Source of the DNA: Thermobispora bispora DSM 43833
Lineage (GTDB): Bacteria; Actinomycetota; Actinomycetes; Streptosporangiales; Streptosporangiaceae
Direction: 5' to 3'
Assembly (NCBI RefSeq): GCF_000092645.1
Contig: NC_014165.1
Span: 2,170,001-2,234,000, forward strand
DNA length: 64,000 nucleotides
Under the pieces are notes generated by a model, which saw only the letters and a program-made list of their open reading frames with translations, did no database searches and was not told where the DNA came from. Shown one piece after another: positions 35,638-44,272 of this stretch (the first letter of the stretch is position 1; each line of letters opens with the position of its first letter). The position numbers and the translations under genes were made by a program.

Positions 35638-36480
35638 TCAGAAGGCCGGGATGACCGAGCCCTTGAAGGTCTGCTCGATGTACTGCTTGACCTCGGGGCC
35701 GGTCAGCAGCCGGGCGAGCTCGGTGATCCGCGGGTCGTTCTCCTTGCCCTCGGCCACGACGAGGCCGTTGACGTACGGGTTGCCCTCGGCCTTCTCCAGG
35801 ATCAGGGCGTCGGTGGCCGGGTTGAGGTCGGCCTCGAGGGCGTAGTTGCCGTTGATCACCGCGGCGTCGACGTCCGGCAGGGAGCGCGGCAGCTGGGCCG
35901 CCTCGAGCGGCTGGAACTTGAGCTTCTTCGGGTTGCCCGTGATGTCGCGCTCGGTGGCGGTGATGCCGGCGTCCGCCTTGAGGGTGATCACGCCGTTGTC
36001 GGCGAGCAGCTTCAGCGCCCGGCCGAGGTTGGTCGCGTCGTTGGGCACCGCGATCGTGGCGCCCTCGGGCAGCTCGGCCACGTTCTTGATCTTGGAGGAG
36101 TAGAGCCCGAGCGGCTCCAGGTGCACGTCGGCGACGAACGTCAGCTTGGTGCCCTTGGAGGCGTTGAAGTCCTCCAGGTACGGCCTGTGCTGGAAGTAGT
36201 TGGCGTCGAGCTGGCCGTCCTGGAGCTGCAGGTTCGGCTGCACGTAGTCGTTGAACTCGACGATCTCGATCTTCAGCCCGGCCGAGGGGGCGAGCGTGTC
36301 GGACACGAACTTGAGGATCTGCCCGTGCGGCACCGGGGTGACGCCGACCTTGAGCGGCTCGGCGGAGGCCGAGGCCGTCGCGTCGCCCGCGGCGGTCTCC
36401 GGCTCGGAGGACGAGCCGCCGCACGCGGTCAGGCCCAGGGAGAGCCCGGCGGCGAGCAACAGCCCGAGCAGCTTGCGCAT
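35638..36480 (-). CDS. metQ: Methionine-binding lipoprotein
   Basis: A 280-residue NlpA/MetQ lipoprotein. The signal ends in the lipobox GLTACGG, then a Ser/Ala/Glu linker, then the fold: PLKVGVTPVPHGQILKFV, QHRPYLEDFN and IAVPNDATNLGRAL. It binds methionine (D or L) outside the membrane and delivers it to MetI/MetN. ATG 36480 is chosen with AGGAG 11 bp upstream; GTG codons nearer the site are too close to it. Last gene of the metN-metI-metQ operon, 106 bp after metI. Confidence 0.92.
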   Translation of the reverse strand: MRKLLGLLLAAGLSLGLTACGGSSSEPETAAGDATASASAEPLKVGVTPVPHGQILKFVSDTLAPSAGLKIEIVEFNDYVQPNLQLQDGQLDANYFQHRPYLEDFNASKGTKLTFVADVHLEPLGLYSSKIKNVAELPEGATIAVPNDATNLGRALKLLADNGVITLKADAGITATERDITGNPKKLKFQPLEAAQLPRSLPDVDAAVINGNYALEADLNPATDALILEKAEGNPYVNGLVVAEGKENDPRITELARLLTGPEVKQYIEQTFKGSVIPAF

Positions 36481-36586
36481 GGTGGTCACCACTCCTTCAG
36501 ATGACAGTGCGAAATAGGTAATAGAGGGATAAATCAGACGGTCGTGGAACGTGACACCCCACCGGCCACCCGGCGCCGGGCCGGGA

Positions 36587-37243
36587 TCAGCGGCGGGAGA
36601 GCCGGCGGCTGACCGTGTCGCCGAGGCCCTGGACGAGCTGGACCAGCACCACGAGCACGACGACCGTGACGACCATCAGGGTGGTCTCGAACCGCTGGTA
36701 GCCGTACCGCACCGCGAGATCGCCGAGCCCGCCGCCGCCGATCACGCCGGCCATCGCCGAGTACGAGATGAGCGCGACGACGGTCACCGTGAGCGAGGCG
36801 ACCAGGCCGGGCAGCGCCTCCGGGAGCAGCACCTTGACCACGACCGTGGTCCGGCTCGCGCCCATGGCCCGCGCCGCCTCCACCACGTCCCGGCTCACCT
36901 CGCGCAGCGAGGTCTCCACCAGCCGGGCGAAGAACGGCACGGCGCCGATGGTGAGCGGCACCACGGCGGCGGTGGTGCCGATCGTGGTCCCGGTGAGCAG
37001 CCGGGTGAGCGGGATCACCGCGATCATCAGCACGACGAACGGGAGCGACCGGCCGACGTTGACGATCAGCCCGAGGGCCTGGTTGAGCAGCGGCGCCGGG
37101 AACAGCCCGCCGCGGGCCGTGCCGACCAGGAGCACGCCGAGCGGCAGCCCGAACAGCGCGGTGAAGAGCGTGGACCACGCCACCATCTGCAGGGTCTGCC
37201 CGGTCGCCTCCCACAGCAGCGGGCTCATCTCCGACCAGGTCAT
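36587..37243 (-). CDS. metI: Methionine ABC transporter permease
   Basis: A 218-residue MetI-type permease with five predicted helices and the ATPase-contact loop VVEAARAMGASRTTVVVKVLLPEALPG. The ATG overlaps the metN stop in ATGA, showing translational coupling. It forms a homodimeric channel. Confidence 0.93.
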   Translation of the reverse strand: MTWSEMSPLLWEATGQTLQMVAWSTLFTALFGLPLGVLLVGTARGGLFPAPLLNQALGLIVNVGRSLPFVVLMIAVIPLTRLLTGTTIGTTAAVVPLTIGAVPFFARLVETSLREVSRDVVEAARAMGASRTTVVVKVLLPEALPGLVASLTVTVVALISYSAMAGVIGGGGLGDLAVRYGYQRFETTLMVVTVVVLVVLVQLVQGLGDTVSRRLSRR

Positions 37244-38196
37244 CGGGCCACCTCCACCAGGAGTCCGAGGTCGCGCAGGTAGGCGAGGGCCGCATCGGCC
37301 CGCTCTCCGGTGAGCCGGACCAGGAGCCGGCCGGCCGGGCGGCCGGCGACGGTCTCCACCGATCCGGCGAGGATGTCGATGTCGACGTCGAACCGGCGCA
37401 CGGCCTCGGAGAGGACCGGCGTCCCCCCGGGCTGCCGGCCGGTGAAGGTGATCGTCACGCTCCCGGGCTCGGGCGCCGGCAGCGGGAACAGCTCCCGGAC
37501 CAGCCGGGATCCGGGCGTCGCCAGCAGGTCGGGGATCGGGCCCGCCTCCTCGATCCGGCCCGCGCTGATGATCGCCACGGAGTCGCAGACCGCCTTGATC
37601 ACGTCCATCTCATGGGTGATCAGGAGGATCGTGAGCCCGAGCTCGCGGTTGAGCCGCTTCAGCAGGGCGAGGATCGCCTGCGTGGTCCCGGGGTCGAGCG
37701 CGGACGTGGCCTCGTCGGAGAGGAGCACGGCCGGCTCGCCGGCGAGCGCCCGGGCGATGCCGACACGCTGCTTCTGCCCGCCGGAGAGCTGCGCGGGGTA
37801 CGCCTTGGCCTTGTCGGCGAGGCCGACGAGGTCGAGCAGCTCACCGACCCGGCGCGCCCGCTCCCGCCGCGGCACGCCCATGATCTCCAGCGGGAAGGCC
37901 ACGTTCCCCGCGACCGTGCGGGACGACAGCAGCGCGAAGTGCTGGTGGATCATGCCGATGCGCATGCGGGCCCGGCGCAGCTCCCGCTCCGGCAGCGCGG
38001 TCAGCTCCTGCCCGTCGACCGTGACGGTGCCCGCGGTGGGCTGTTCGAGCAGGTTGATGCAGCGCAGCAGGGTGCTCTTGCCCGCGCCGCTCTGGCCGAG
38101 CACGCCGAAGATCTCTCCTTTGCCGACATGGAGGTCCACGCCGTCGAGGGCGACGACGGACCCGTAGACCTTGCGCAGGCCGGAAACAGTGATCAC
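37240..38196 (-). CDS. metN: Methionine ABC transporter ATPase
   Basis: A 318-residue ATPase: Walker A GQSGAGKST, Q-loop IHQHFALL, signature LSGGQKQRVGIARAL, Walker B AVLLSDEATSALDP, H-loop THEMD. The C-terminal 75 residues form the NIL domain that binds methionine and inhibits transport when the cell is replete. The GTG start follows GGGGAATC, a sequence that can pair with GATTCCC just upstream (see the leader ORF). First gene of metNIQ. Confidence 0.93.
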   Translation of the reverse strand: MITVSGLRKVYGSVVALDGVDLHVGKGEIFGVLGQSGAGKSTLLRCINLLEQPTAGTVTVDGQELTALPERELRRARMRIGMIHQHFALLSSRTVAGNVAFPLEIMGVPRRERARRVGELLDLVGLADKAKAYPAQLSGGQKQRVGIARALAGEPAVLLSDEATSALDPGTTQAILALLKRLNRELGLTILLITHEMDVIKAVCDSVAIISAGRIEEAGPIPDLLATPGSRLVRELFPLPAPEPGSVTITFTGRQPGGTPVLSEAVRRFDVDIDILAGSVETVAGRPAGRLLVRLTGERADAALAYLRDLGLLVEVAR

Positions 38197-38248
38197 GAGA
38201 TTCCCCGAAGACGACGACGGTGCAGCCGCGATGGATCGGGAATCCCGT

Positions 38249-38320
38249 TCAGTGCGTGCCGGGCGGGAAGGGAAGGTGGCTGATCCTGCGCAGGACCAGG
38301 TTGTCTGCGGGGGAGTTCAT
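38249..38320 (-). CDS. Possible 23-residue leader peptide before metNIQ
   Basis: ATG 38320 opens a 23-codon frame, MNSPADNLVLRRISHLPFPP..., ending at TGA 38249-38251, 52 bp before the metN start. AGAGAG lies about 9 bp before the ATG. The intervening leader contains GATTCCC, complementary to the GGGGAATC that serves as the metN ribosome-binding site, so ribosome position on the small frame could control metN translation. No Met run exists in the peptide. The function is inference, and the frame could be fortuitous. Confidence 0.4.
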   Translation of the reverse strand: MNSPADNLVLRRISHLPFPPGTH

Positions 38321-38409
38321 GAACGTGCTCTCTGCTTCGGGACGGGACGACGATCGGGGGACGGGCTCAGGCCATGGGACAGGCGCACCCGGCCGCGGCG
38401 GTACAGCGC

Positions 38410-38415
38410 ATCATA
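38410..38415 (-). promoter_or_regulatory. -10 box (TATGAT) for metNIQ
   Basis: A 5/6 match to TATAAT on the minus strand, 90 bp before the leader ORF start. The -35 is unclear. Confidence 0.45.
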
Positions 38416-38590
38416 GCCGCGCGGCGATCGTCACAGGTCCACATCACGTTCATCGCGAACATGGTAACAGGTCACGTACTTGCCACATCTTTAGGGTCTT
38501 TCGGCCGTTATTGTGCTTTTCATCACATTGTTGCGGGCACGGACGCCGGGTGCCCGGGGCCGCACCAGTGGCCCGGGCCGGCGCGGCCCT

Positions 38591-38646
38591 GCCCGCCGGC
38601 CGGTGGACGCCGGGTGACCGGCCCGCCGGCCGGTGGACGCCGGGTG
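38591..38646 (+). repeat. Two-copy 30-bp tandem repeat
   Basis: GCCCGCCGGCCGGTGGACGC followed by CGGGTG occurs at 38591-38616 and again at 38621-38646, with a 4-bp spacer. A partial copy (CCCGCCGGTGGCCCGG) follows. It lies 50-105 bp before the FG-GAP gene start. Confidence 0.8.
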
Positions 38647-38695
38647 TTCACCCGCCGGTGGCCCGGCCGTCGCGGGCGCGGGGGACCATCCGGCC

Positions 38696-40072
38696 ATGAA
38701 CGCTCAACCGGTCTCCGCCCTGCTCGCCGCCGTGCTGCTCTCCCCCGCGGCGGCTGACCCCGCCGCCTCCCCCGCCGCCGCGGACGGCTGCCCCTCCTTC
38801 ATCGCCGTGGCGGCGCCGTACGCCACGGTGGACGGGCGGCCGCGCGCCGGATCGGTGACCCTGCTGCGCGGGCTGCGGCCGGCCGGGCTGCTCCACCAGG
38901 GCGCGGGCGGGCTCGGGGACGAGCCCGAGACCAACGACTCGTTCGGGTCGGCGCTGGCGCGCGGGGACTTCAACGGCGACGGCTGCGATGACCTGGCGAT
39001 CGGCGCGTCCGAGGAGTTCCACGGCGCGCCCACCCCCGGAGCCGACGGTGAGGGCGTCGTCCACCTGCTGTACGGCACGCCGCACGGCCTGGAGCCGGCC
39101 GGGCGCATCGACGTCACCCTGCTGGGCCGGCGCCCCGGATCCGACCGGTTCGGCGCCGCCCTGGCCGCGGGCGACTTCGACGGGGACGGTGACGACGAGC
39201 TCGCCGTGGGCGCGCCCGGGGCCGCCGGCGGCGGCCTGGTCGGGATCTTCGGCCTCGGCGGGCGGGCGCCGCAGGCCGCGGGCGTGCCGGTCGGGCGGGC
39301 GGCGCGCTGGATCGGTGGGCGCGGGGAGGCCACGGGCCAGTTCGGGGCGGCCCTCGCCGCCGGGGACTTCGACGGGGACGGCCGGGACGATCTGGCGATC
39401 GGCGCGCCCGGCGAGGGGCGCCGGCCCGGCTCCGGGACGGTGACCGTGATCGACCCGGTGCGGCGGCGCGCGACCGTGCACACCCAGGACGGCGTCGGGA
39501 TCCCGGGCGTGGCGGAGGCGTGGGACGCCTTCGGCTCCGCGCTGGCCGCGGGCGACTTCAACGGGGACGGCCGGGACGATCTGGCGATCGGCGTCCCCGG
39601 GGAGGACCTGTCCGCCGGGCGGCGGGCGATGGAGTACGGCGACGGCGTGGTCGACGTGCTGTACGGCTCCGCCCGCGGGCTCACCTCGGGAGAGGCGTGG
39701 TCCCGGCGCACCCTCACCGGCACGCCGCGCCACTCCGACCGGTTCGGGGCCGCGCTCGCCGCGGGCGACCTGAACGGCGACGGGTACGACGAGCTGATCG
39801 TGGGCGTGCCGGGCGCGGGCGCGGTCCAGGTGATCGCCGGGACCGGCTTCGGGCTGAGCGGCCGCCACGACGCGCTGATCACCGGCGGCCGGACGGGCGG
39901 ATTCGGCTCCTCGGTGCTCGCCGTGGGACGGAGCATCCTCGTGGGCGCCCCGGGCGAGAGCCGGGTCACCGTGATCGAGACCCGGCCGCGGAAGGCCGGT
40001 ATCGCTCCCGGGCGCGCCCGGGCCGCCGCCACCGGCCGGCCGGGCGACCTGTTCGGCTACGCGATGAGCTGA
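38696..40072 (+). CDS. Secreted FG-GAP (integrin alpha-type beta-propeller) protein
   Basis: A 458-residue exported protein. A Sec signal peptide (ALLAAVLLSPAAADPAASPA) leads into at least five FG-GAP repeats. Each repeat has FG(S/A)ALA(A/R)GDFNGDG followed by (D/E)LA(I/V)GAPG, i.e. a DxDGDxxD calcium-binding loop: about 103-120, 165-182, 232-248, 296-312 and 375-392. Such repeats fold into a seven-bladed propeller used for ligand or carbohydrate contact. No enzymatic motif is seen. Its 3' end overlaps the convergent PhoD gene by 16 bp. ATG 38696 is used; the earlier frame start at 38633 lies in the repeat. Confidence 0.88.
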   Translation: MNAQPVSALLAAVLLSPAAADPAASPAAADGCPSFIAVAAPYATVDGRPRAGSVTLLRGLRPAGLLHQGAGGLGDEPETNDSFGSALARGDFNGDGCDDLAIGASEEFHGAPTPGADGEGVVHLLYGTPHGLEPAGRIDVTLLGRRPGSDRFGAALAAGDFDGDGDDELAVGAPGAAGGGLVGIFGLGGRAPQAAGVPVGRAARWIGGRGEATGQFGAALAAGDFDGDGRDDLAIGAPGEGRRPGSGTVTVIDPVRRRATVHTQDGVGIPGVAEAWDAFGSALAAGDFNGDGRDDLAIGVPGEDLSAGRRAMEYGDGVVDVLYGSARGLTSGEAWSRRTLTGTPRHSDRFGAALAAGDLNGDGYDELIVGVPGAGAVQVIAGTGFGLSGRHDALITGGRTGGFGSSVLAVGRSILVGAPGESRVTVIETRPRKAGIAPGRARAAATGRPGDLFGYAMS

Positions 40073-41607
40073 GGGTGCCCGGAGCGCACGGTGAAGCGGG
40101 CCGTGGTCCGCGCCGGCGCGCCGCGCCGGCTCACGTAGCCGAGGGTGCGGAAGTCCACGGTCATCTCCTCCGCGGTGACCCGGCACACGACGAAGCCCCG
40201 GCGCTCGTCGAGGTAGGCGATGTGGGGGTTCTCCCGGAGCAGGGCCGCGACCCGCGCGTCGTCGTGGTAGCCGTCGCCGTCGCTGGAGACGGAGGAGGTG
40301 ACGAGCTCGACCGCCACCCGCGGGGAGTCCGGGTCGGCGAAGTCGGGCCGCAGCTCGGCGGCGTGGTGCATGTGCGCGTCCCCGGTGAGCACGACCGGGT
40401 TGGCCACGCCCACCTCCTTGATCCGGTGCAGCAGCCGGGCCCGCTCCGCCGCGTAGCCGTCCCAGCCGTCCATGTTGAACCGGGTGCCCGGGCCGGTCAT
40501 CGCGTCCCGCTGCGCCATCAGCACCTGCTGGGCGATGAAGTTCCACCGGGCGCGCGAGCGCGCCAGGCCGTCGAGCAGCCAGCGGCGCTGGTCCGCGCCG
40601 AGGATGGTGCGCCCGGGGTCCAGCCGGTCGTGGCACCCGGCGCGCTCCCCGTCGCCGCACGCCTGGTCGTCCCGGAAGCGGCGGGTGTCGAGCAGGTGGA
40701 AGGAGGCCAGCTCTCCCCAGTGGACCCGCCGGTGGATCCGGATCGACGTGCCGCGCTGCCGCGAGCGGCGCAGCGGCATGTGCTCGTAGTAGGCGCGGAA
40801 GGCGCGGGCCCGCCGCGCGAGGAAGTCCGGGGTGCCGAGGCTGGACTCCGGCCCGGCCCAGTTGTTCTCCACCTCGTGGTCGTCGAAGGCGACCAGCCAC
40901 GGCGCCGCCAGGTGGGCCGCCTGCAGGTCCGGGTCGGTCTTGTACTGGGCGTGCCGGATCCGGTAATCGGCGAGCGTCCGGCACTTGCCGCCCACGTGCT
41001 CGCGCACCGCCCCGCCCGGTGCCCGGTAGCCCAGCGGCCGGTACTCGTAGATGTAGTCGCCCAGGTGCACCACGAGGTCCGGCTCGAGCTCGGCGATCCG
41101 GCGGTAGGCGGTGTAGTAGCCGTGCTCCCAGTGCGCGCAGGAGGCCATGGCGAACGTGAGCGGCGACACCCCGGCCGGGGCCGTCCGGGTACGGCCGGCC
41201 GGGGAGATGTGCCCGCCGGCGCGGAACCGGTAGAAGTACTCCCGCCCCGGCTCCAGCCCGTCCACCTCCACGTGGACGCTGTGGGCCGTCTCCCGCCGGG
41301 CGACGGCGGTGCCGGAGGCGACCACCTTGGAGAACCGCTCGTCCGCCGCGAGCTGCCAGCCGACCTCGACGTCGTGCGCGGGCATGCCGCCGAGCCCGTC
41401 GGGCGCGGTCGGGTCGGGGGCGAGCCGCGTCCACAGCACCACGCCGGTGCCGGTGGGGTCGCCGGAGGCGATCCCCAGGGTGAACGGGTCCCGCCGGAGC
41501 GCCCGGGAGACCGGGCGGGCCGCGACCACCGCATCGGGAAGGAGCAGGCCTCCCGCCCCGGCGGCGAGTGCGGTCAGCAGGGAGCGCCGCGTGATGCCGT
41601 TCCGCAT
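40057..41607 (-). CDS. phoD: Tat-exported PhoD-type alkaline phosphatase/phosphodiesterase
   Basis: A 516-residue enzyme. The twin-arginine signal (GITRRSLLTALAAGAGGLLLPDAVVA) is followed by the PhoD N-terminal domain (RDPFTLGIASGDPTGTGVVLWTRL). The metallophosphatase core follows: FAMASCAHWEHGYYTAYRRI, VHLGDYIYEY, FDDHEVENNW and VVLTGDAHMHHA. PhoD hydrolyses phosphomono- and diesters outside the cell using Fe/Ca. ATG 41607 follows GGAG. No Pho box was searched with certainty. It converges with the FG-GAP gene and overlaps it by 16 bp. Confidence 0.92.
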   Translation of the reverse strand: MRNGITRRSLLTALAAGAGGLLLPDAVVAARPVSRALRRDPFTLGIASGDPTGTGVVLWTRLAPDPTAPDGLGGMPAHDVEVGWQLAADERFSKVVASGTAVARRETAHSVHVEVDGLEPGREYFYRFRAGGHISPAGRTRTAPAGVSPLTFAMASCAHWEHGYYTAYRRIAELEPDLVVHLGDYIYEYRPLGYRAPGGAVREHVGGKCRTLADYRIRHAQYKTDPDLQAAHLAAPWLVAFDDHEVENNWAGPESSLGTPDFLARRARAFRAYYEHMPLRRSRQRGTSIRIHRRVHWGELASFHLLDTRRFRDDQACGDGERAGCHDRLDPGRTILGADQRRWLLDGLARSRARWNFIAQQVLMAQRDAMTGPGTRFNMDGWDGYAAERARLLHRIKEVGVANPVVLTGDAHMHHAAELRPDFADPDSPRVAVELVTSSVSSDGDGYHDDARVAALLRENPHIAYLDERRGFVVCRVTAEEMTVDFRTLGYVSRRGAPARTTARFTVRSGHPQLIA

Positions 41608-41836
41608 GTCTCCACTGCACCCCGGCACGGTGACCGCCTCCCCGACCGGGAGGTACCCGCGGGGAAAGCCCTGATGAACGGTTGGCCGCGCTTCCCCGTG
41701 TGCCCGTGGCCGCGGCGCGGCCTGCCGGACCAGAGGAGCAGCCGGAGCGGAGGAGCAGTGGGACCTGAGGAGAAGCGGGGCCGCGCGACCAGGGCCGGCC
41801 GCGCCGCCTGCCGTCCCGGGCCGGAACGGTCCCCCG

Positions 41837-42613
41837 TCAGACCAGGTGGAGAAGGTCGGCCACCGAGTCGGCCACCCGGGAGGGCCGGTACGGGTACCGG
41901 TCGATCTGATCCCGGCGGGTGACCCCGGTGAGCACGAGGATCGTGTACAGGCCCGCCTCCATGCCGCACACGATGTCGGTGTCCATCCGGTCGCCGATGA
42001 TCGCCGTGCTGTCGCTGTGCGCCTCGATCCGGTTGAGCGCGCTGCGCAGCATCATCGGGTTCGGCTTGCCGACGAAGTAGGGCTCCACGCCGGTCGCCTT
42101 GGTGATCAGCGCGGCGACCGCGCCGCACGCAGGGTGCGAGCCCACGTGCGACGGCGCGACCGGGTCGGGGTTGGTCGCGATGAACCGCGCGCCCCGCTCG
42201 ATCAGCCGGATCGCCGTGGTGATCGCGGAGAAGCTGTACGTGCGGGTCTCCCCGAGCACCACGTAATCGGGGTCGATGTCGGTCAGCACGTACCCGATCT
42301 CGTGCAGGGCGGTGGTGAGCCCGGCCTCGCCGATCACGTACGCGGAGCCCTCCGGGCGCTGGTCGGCGAGGAACCGCGCGGTGGCCAGGGCGGAGGTCCA
42401 GATGGACTCCGCCGGCACCTCGAGCCCGGCGGCGCGCAGCCGCGCCGACAGGTCGCGCGGGGTGTGCATGGAGTTGTTGGTCAGCACGAGGAAGCGCTTG
42501 CCGGAGGCGCGGAGCCGCGCGAGGAACTCGTCGGCCCCCGGGATGGGCTTCCACTCGCGGACCAGCACGCCGTCCATGTCGGACAGCCACGACTCGATGG
42601 CCGGCTCGCTCAT
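41837..42613 (-). CDS. HAD-superfamily phosphatase, NagD-like
   Basis: A 258-residue haloacid dehalogenase-type phosphatase with a C2 cap. Motif I is SDMDGVL, motif [10 protein letters not shown], motif III Lys in [11 protein letters not shown], and motif [13 protein letters not shown]. NagD/PGP-type enzymes dephosphorylate nucleotides or small sugar phosphates. ATG 42613 is used. An intergenic region of about 230 bp separates it from phoD, which reads in the same direction. Confidence 0.9.
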   Translation of the reverse strand: MSEPAIESWLSDMDGVLVREWKPIPGADEFLARLRASGKRFLVLTNNSMHTPRDLSARLRAAGLEVPAESIWTSALATARFLADQRPEGSAYVIGEAGLTTALHEIGYVLTDIDPDYVVLGETRTYSFSAITTAIRLIERGARFIATNPDPVAPSHVGSHPACGAVAALITKATGVEPYFVGKPNPMMLRSALNRIEAHSDSTAIIGDRMDTDIVCGMEAGLYTILVLTGVTRRDQIDRYPYRPSRVADSVADLLHLV

Positions 42614-43139
42614 GTGACCAGCATGGCAGCCGGGCCACCGCGGCCGCACCCCTGTGGCGCGGCGTTCAGTGCAAATGTCTGCAATCAGCGCTCAAGCACG
42701 CGGGCCGGCGTACCGGGTACGCGGGCTGATCGCGGCTCGGGCGGCGTCGGTGCGAGGGCTGCGTCGATGCTTGGGCTGTGGTGCGGCGCGGGATGTGGTG
42801 CGGCGCGGGATGTGGTGCGGCGCGCGCACCCATGCAGACGCCTTTACGTTGTAGATCTCAATGGCCTTGTGCGATGTCCCCGGCCTGGGCGCGGCGGTCC
42901 GCCGCTCGGGCCGCCCTGGAAGTCCCGTGCGCCGAAGGTTCGGCTTCACCGTACGGCGGCCGTGGATCGTCCCGCTCAGGCCCCGCCCTGCCGCAGGAGG
43001 ATGCGCACGCGGCCCGGTTGGCGGCGCGGAGCGGGGCACGACGCCCGCCCGCCGCGGTGGGCGCCGCCAGAGCGCCGGGCCCGCCCGCCCGTGCCGCGCT
43101 CTATGGTGGTGCGCGTGAACGGTCACCGCGGCGCCCGCC
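42614..43139. other. Intergenic region with short tandem repeat
   Basis: About 526 bp between a minus-strand and a plus-strand gene. No frame has a start signal or a domain. Contains the 17-bp repeat block and a moderately AT-rich segment (ATTGAGATCTACAACGTAAA on the minus strand). Confidence 0.5.
42778..42824 (+). repeat. 17-bp tandem repeat, nearly three copies
   Basis: GTGGTGCGGCGCGGGAT is repeated at 42778-42794 and 42795-42811, with a partial third copy to about 42824. Because 17 is not a multiple of three, it is unlikely to be selected as protein-coding. Confidence 0.85.
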
Positions 43140-43991
43140 ATGCGCATTAGCGATCTCGTACGGCTGTCGCGCCGCGACGGGCCGGTGACCGTGCTCCGGG
43201 ACGCGGCCGCGCTGGTGGTCCGGGTGGGCGACGTGGTGGTGAAGGCCCACGCCCCCGGCACCGACGAGGCGGCCCTGCGCGCCCGGCTCGAGACCGCGGC
43301 CGCGCTGCCGGGGCTGTTCCTCGCCCCGATCGGGCTGGAGCGGATGGACGGCCGGCTGATCACGATCTGGCCGGCGGCCGAGACGGTCGGCCCGGACCTC
43401 GCGGACCCCGCCCACCTGCCGTGGGAGGAGGGCGCCCGCCTGCTCGCCCGGCTGCACGCGGCTCCCCCGCCGGCCGGTTTCCCCCCGGCGGGCGGGCCGG
43501 CGCGGCTCGCCCGGGCGATGGCCCGGCTCGCCCGCGCGGAGGTCCCGCCATCGGTCACCGCGGTGATCACCGGCGCGTACCGGACCCTGCCCACGGAGCC
43601 CACGGGGAGGGTCCGGGCGCTCTGCCACGGGGACTGGCACCTCGGCCAGCTCGTCCGCCACCGGGGGCGGTGGCTCCTGATCGACGTGGACGATCTGGGA
43701 GCCGGCGATCCGGCCTGGGACCTCGCCCGCCCCGCGGCCTGGTACGCGGCCGGGCTGCTCGACCCCGCCTCCTGGGAGCGCTTCCTGTCCGCCTACCTCG
43801 CCGCCGGCGGCCGGGCCGTCACACCGGGCGACCCGTGGCGGGAACTCGACGCGCCGGCGCGGGCGTTGATCATCCAGCAAGCGGCGACCGCCGTCACCGC
43901 CCGCGAGCGGGACGGCCATGACCCCGAGACCATCGATGCGCTGCTGTCCGCCTGTGCGAGGATCGTGGCCGCCACCCGCCGCGTGATCTGA
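43140..43991 (+). CDS. Aminoglycoside phosphotransferase (APH)-family kinase
   Basis: A 283-residue APH-fold protein with a short N-lobe, catalytic loop LCHGDWHLGQLV (Asp in HGDWH) and metal-binding IDVDDLGAGDPAWDLARP. Family members phosphorylate aminoglycosides, choline or other small hydroxyl compounds; nothing indicates antibiotic resistance here. The N-terminal nucleotide loop is degenerate. It is followed 23 bp later by the zinc-ribbon gene, probably as one operon. Confidence 0.82.
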   Translation: MRISDLVRLSRRDGPVTVLRDAAALVVRVGDVVVKAHAPGTDEAALRARLETAAALPGLFLAPIGLERMDGRLITIWPAAETVGPDLADPAHLPWEEGARLLARLHAAPPPAGFPPAGGPARLARAMARLARAEVPPSVTAVITGAYRTLPTEPTGRVRALCHGDWHLGQLVRHRGRWLLIDVDDLGAGDPAWDLARPAAWYAAGLLDPASWERFLSAYLAAGGRAVTPGDPWRELDAPARALIIQQAATAVTARERDGHDPETIDALLSACARIVAATRRVI

Positions 43992-44014
43992 CGACGAGGG
44001 AGGTACGTCGGGCG

Positions 44015-44272
44015 ATGCAGTGCCCAAAGTGCCATGGCGTCATGCGGACCTATGACCGCAACGGCGTGCACATCGACCAGTGCGAGAACTGCCGGGGGAT
44101 CTTCCTCGACTACGGCGAGCTCGAGACGCTGACCCGCATCGAGTCCCAGTGGGTGCAGCAGCACTACGGGCCCCCGCCGGCGCCCCACGGCGGCCCGGCC
44201 TGGGGCGCGCCCCACCACGGCCACTACGGTCACCGGCCGCGGAGCTGGCTGCACATGCTCTTCTCCAGCTGA
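44015..44272 (+). CDS. Small zinc-ribbon protein (TFIIB-type zinc finger family)
   Basis: An 85-residue protein with CPKC (3-6) and CENC (24-27) motifs typical of the zf-TFIIB ribbon, including the family phrase CRGIFLDYGELETL. The tail is His/Gly/Pro-rich (GGPAWGAPHHGHYGHRP) and could bind additional metal. GGGAGGTACG precedes the ATG. The function is unknown. Confidence 0.85.
   Translation: MQCPKCHGVMRTYDRNGVHIDQCENCRGIFLDYGELETLTRIESQWVQQHYGPPPAPHGGPAWGAPHHGHYGHRPRSWLHMLFSS

Larger units (their letters stand above)
38321..38695. other. Divergent region between metN leader and the FG-GAP gene, with promoter and repeats
   Basis: About 375 bp. On the minus strand a TATGAT -10 (38410-38415) points to the metNIQ leader. 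The centre (about 38440-38530) is the least GC-rich part. The right third carries the 30-bp tandem repeat. I see no SAM riboswitch signature. Confidence 0.5.

Noticed and set aside
38197-38420. SAM riboswitch upstream of metNIQ
   Set aside because: I looked for the conserved cores of SAM-I and SAM-IV classes and found none. The possible leader ORF is a weaker but better-fitting idea.
38648-41620. 990-codon minus-strand open frame over the FG-GAP gene and phoD
   Set aside because: It is out of frame with phoD, low-complexity, and overlaps an evident signal-peptide protein with five FG-GAP repeats on the other strand.
42654-42854. Small Cys-containing frame resembling a zinc ribbon (CLGCG...WCG)
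   Set aside because: The Cys motif comes from the 17-bp DNA repeat read in shifting frames. There is no ribosome-binding site.
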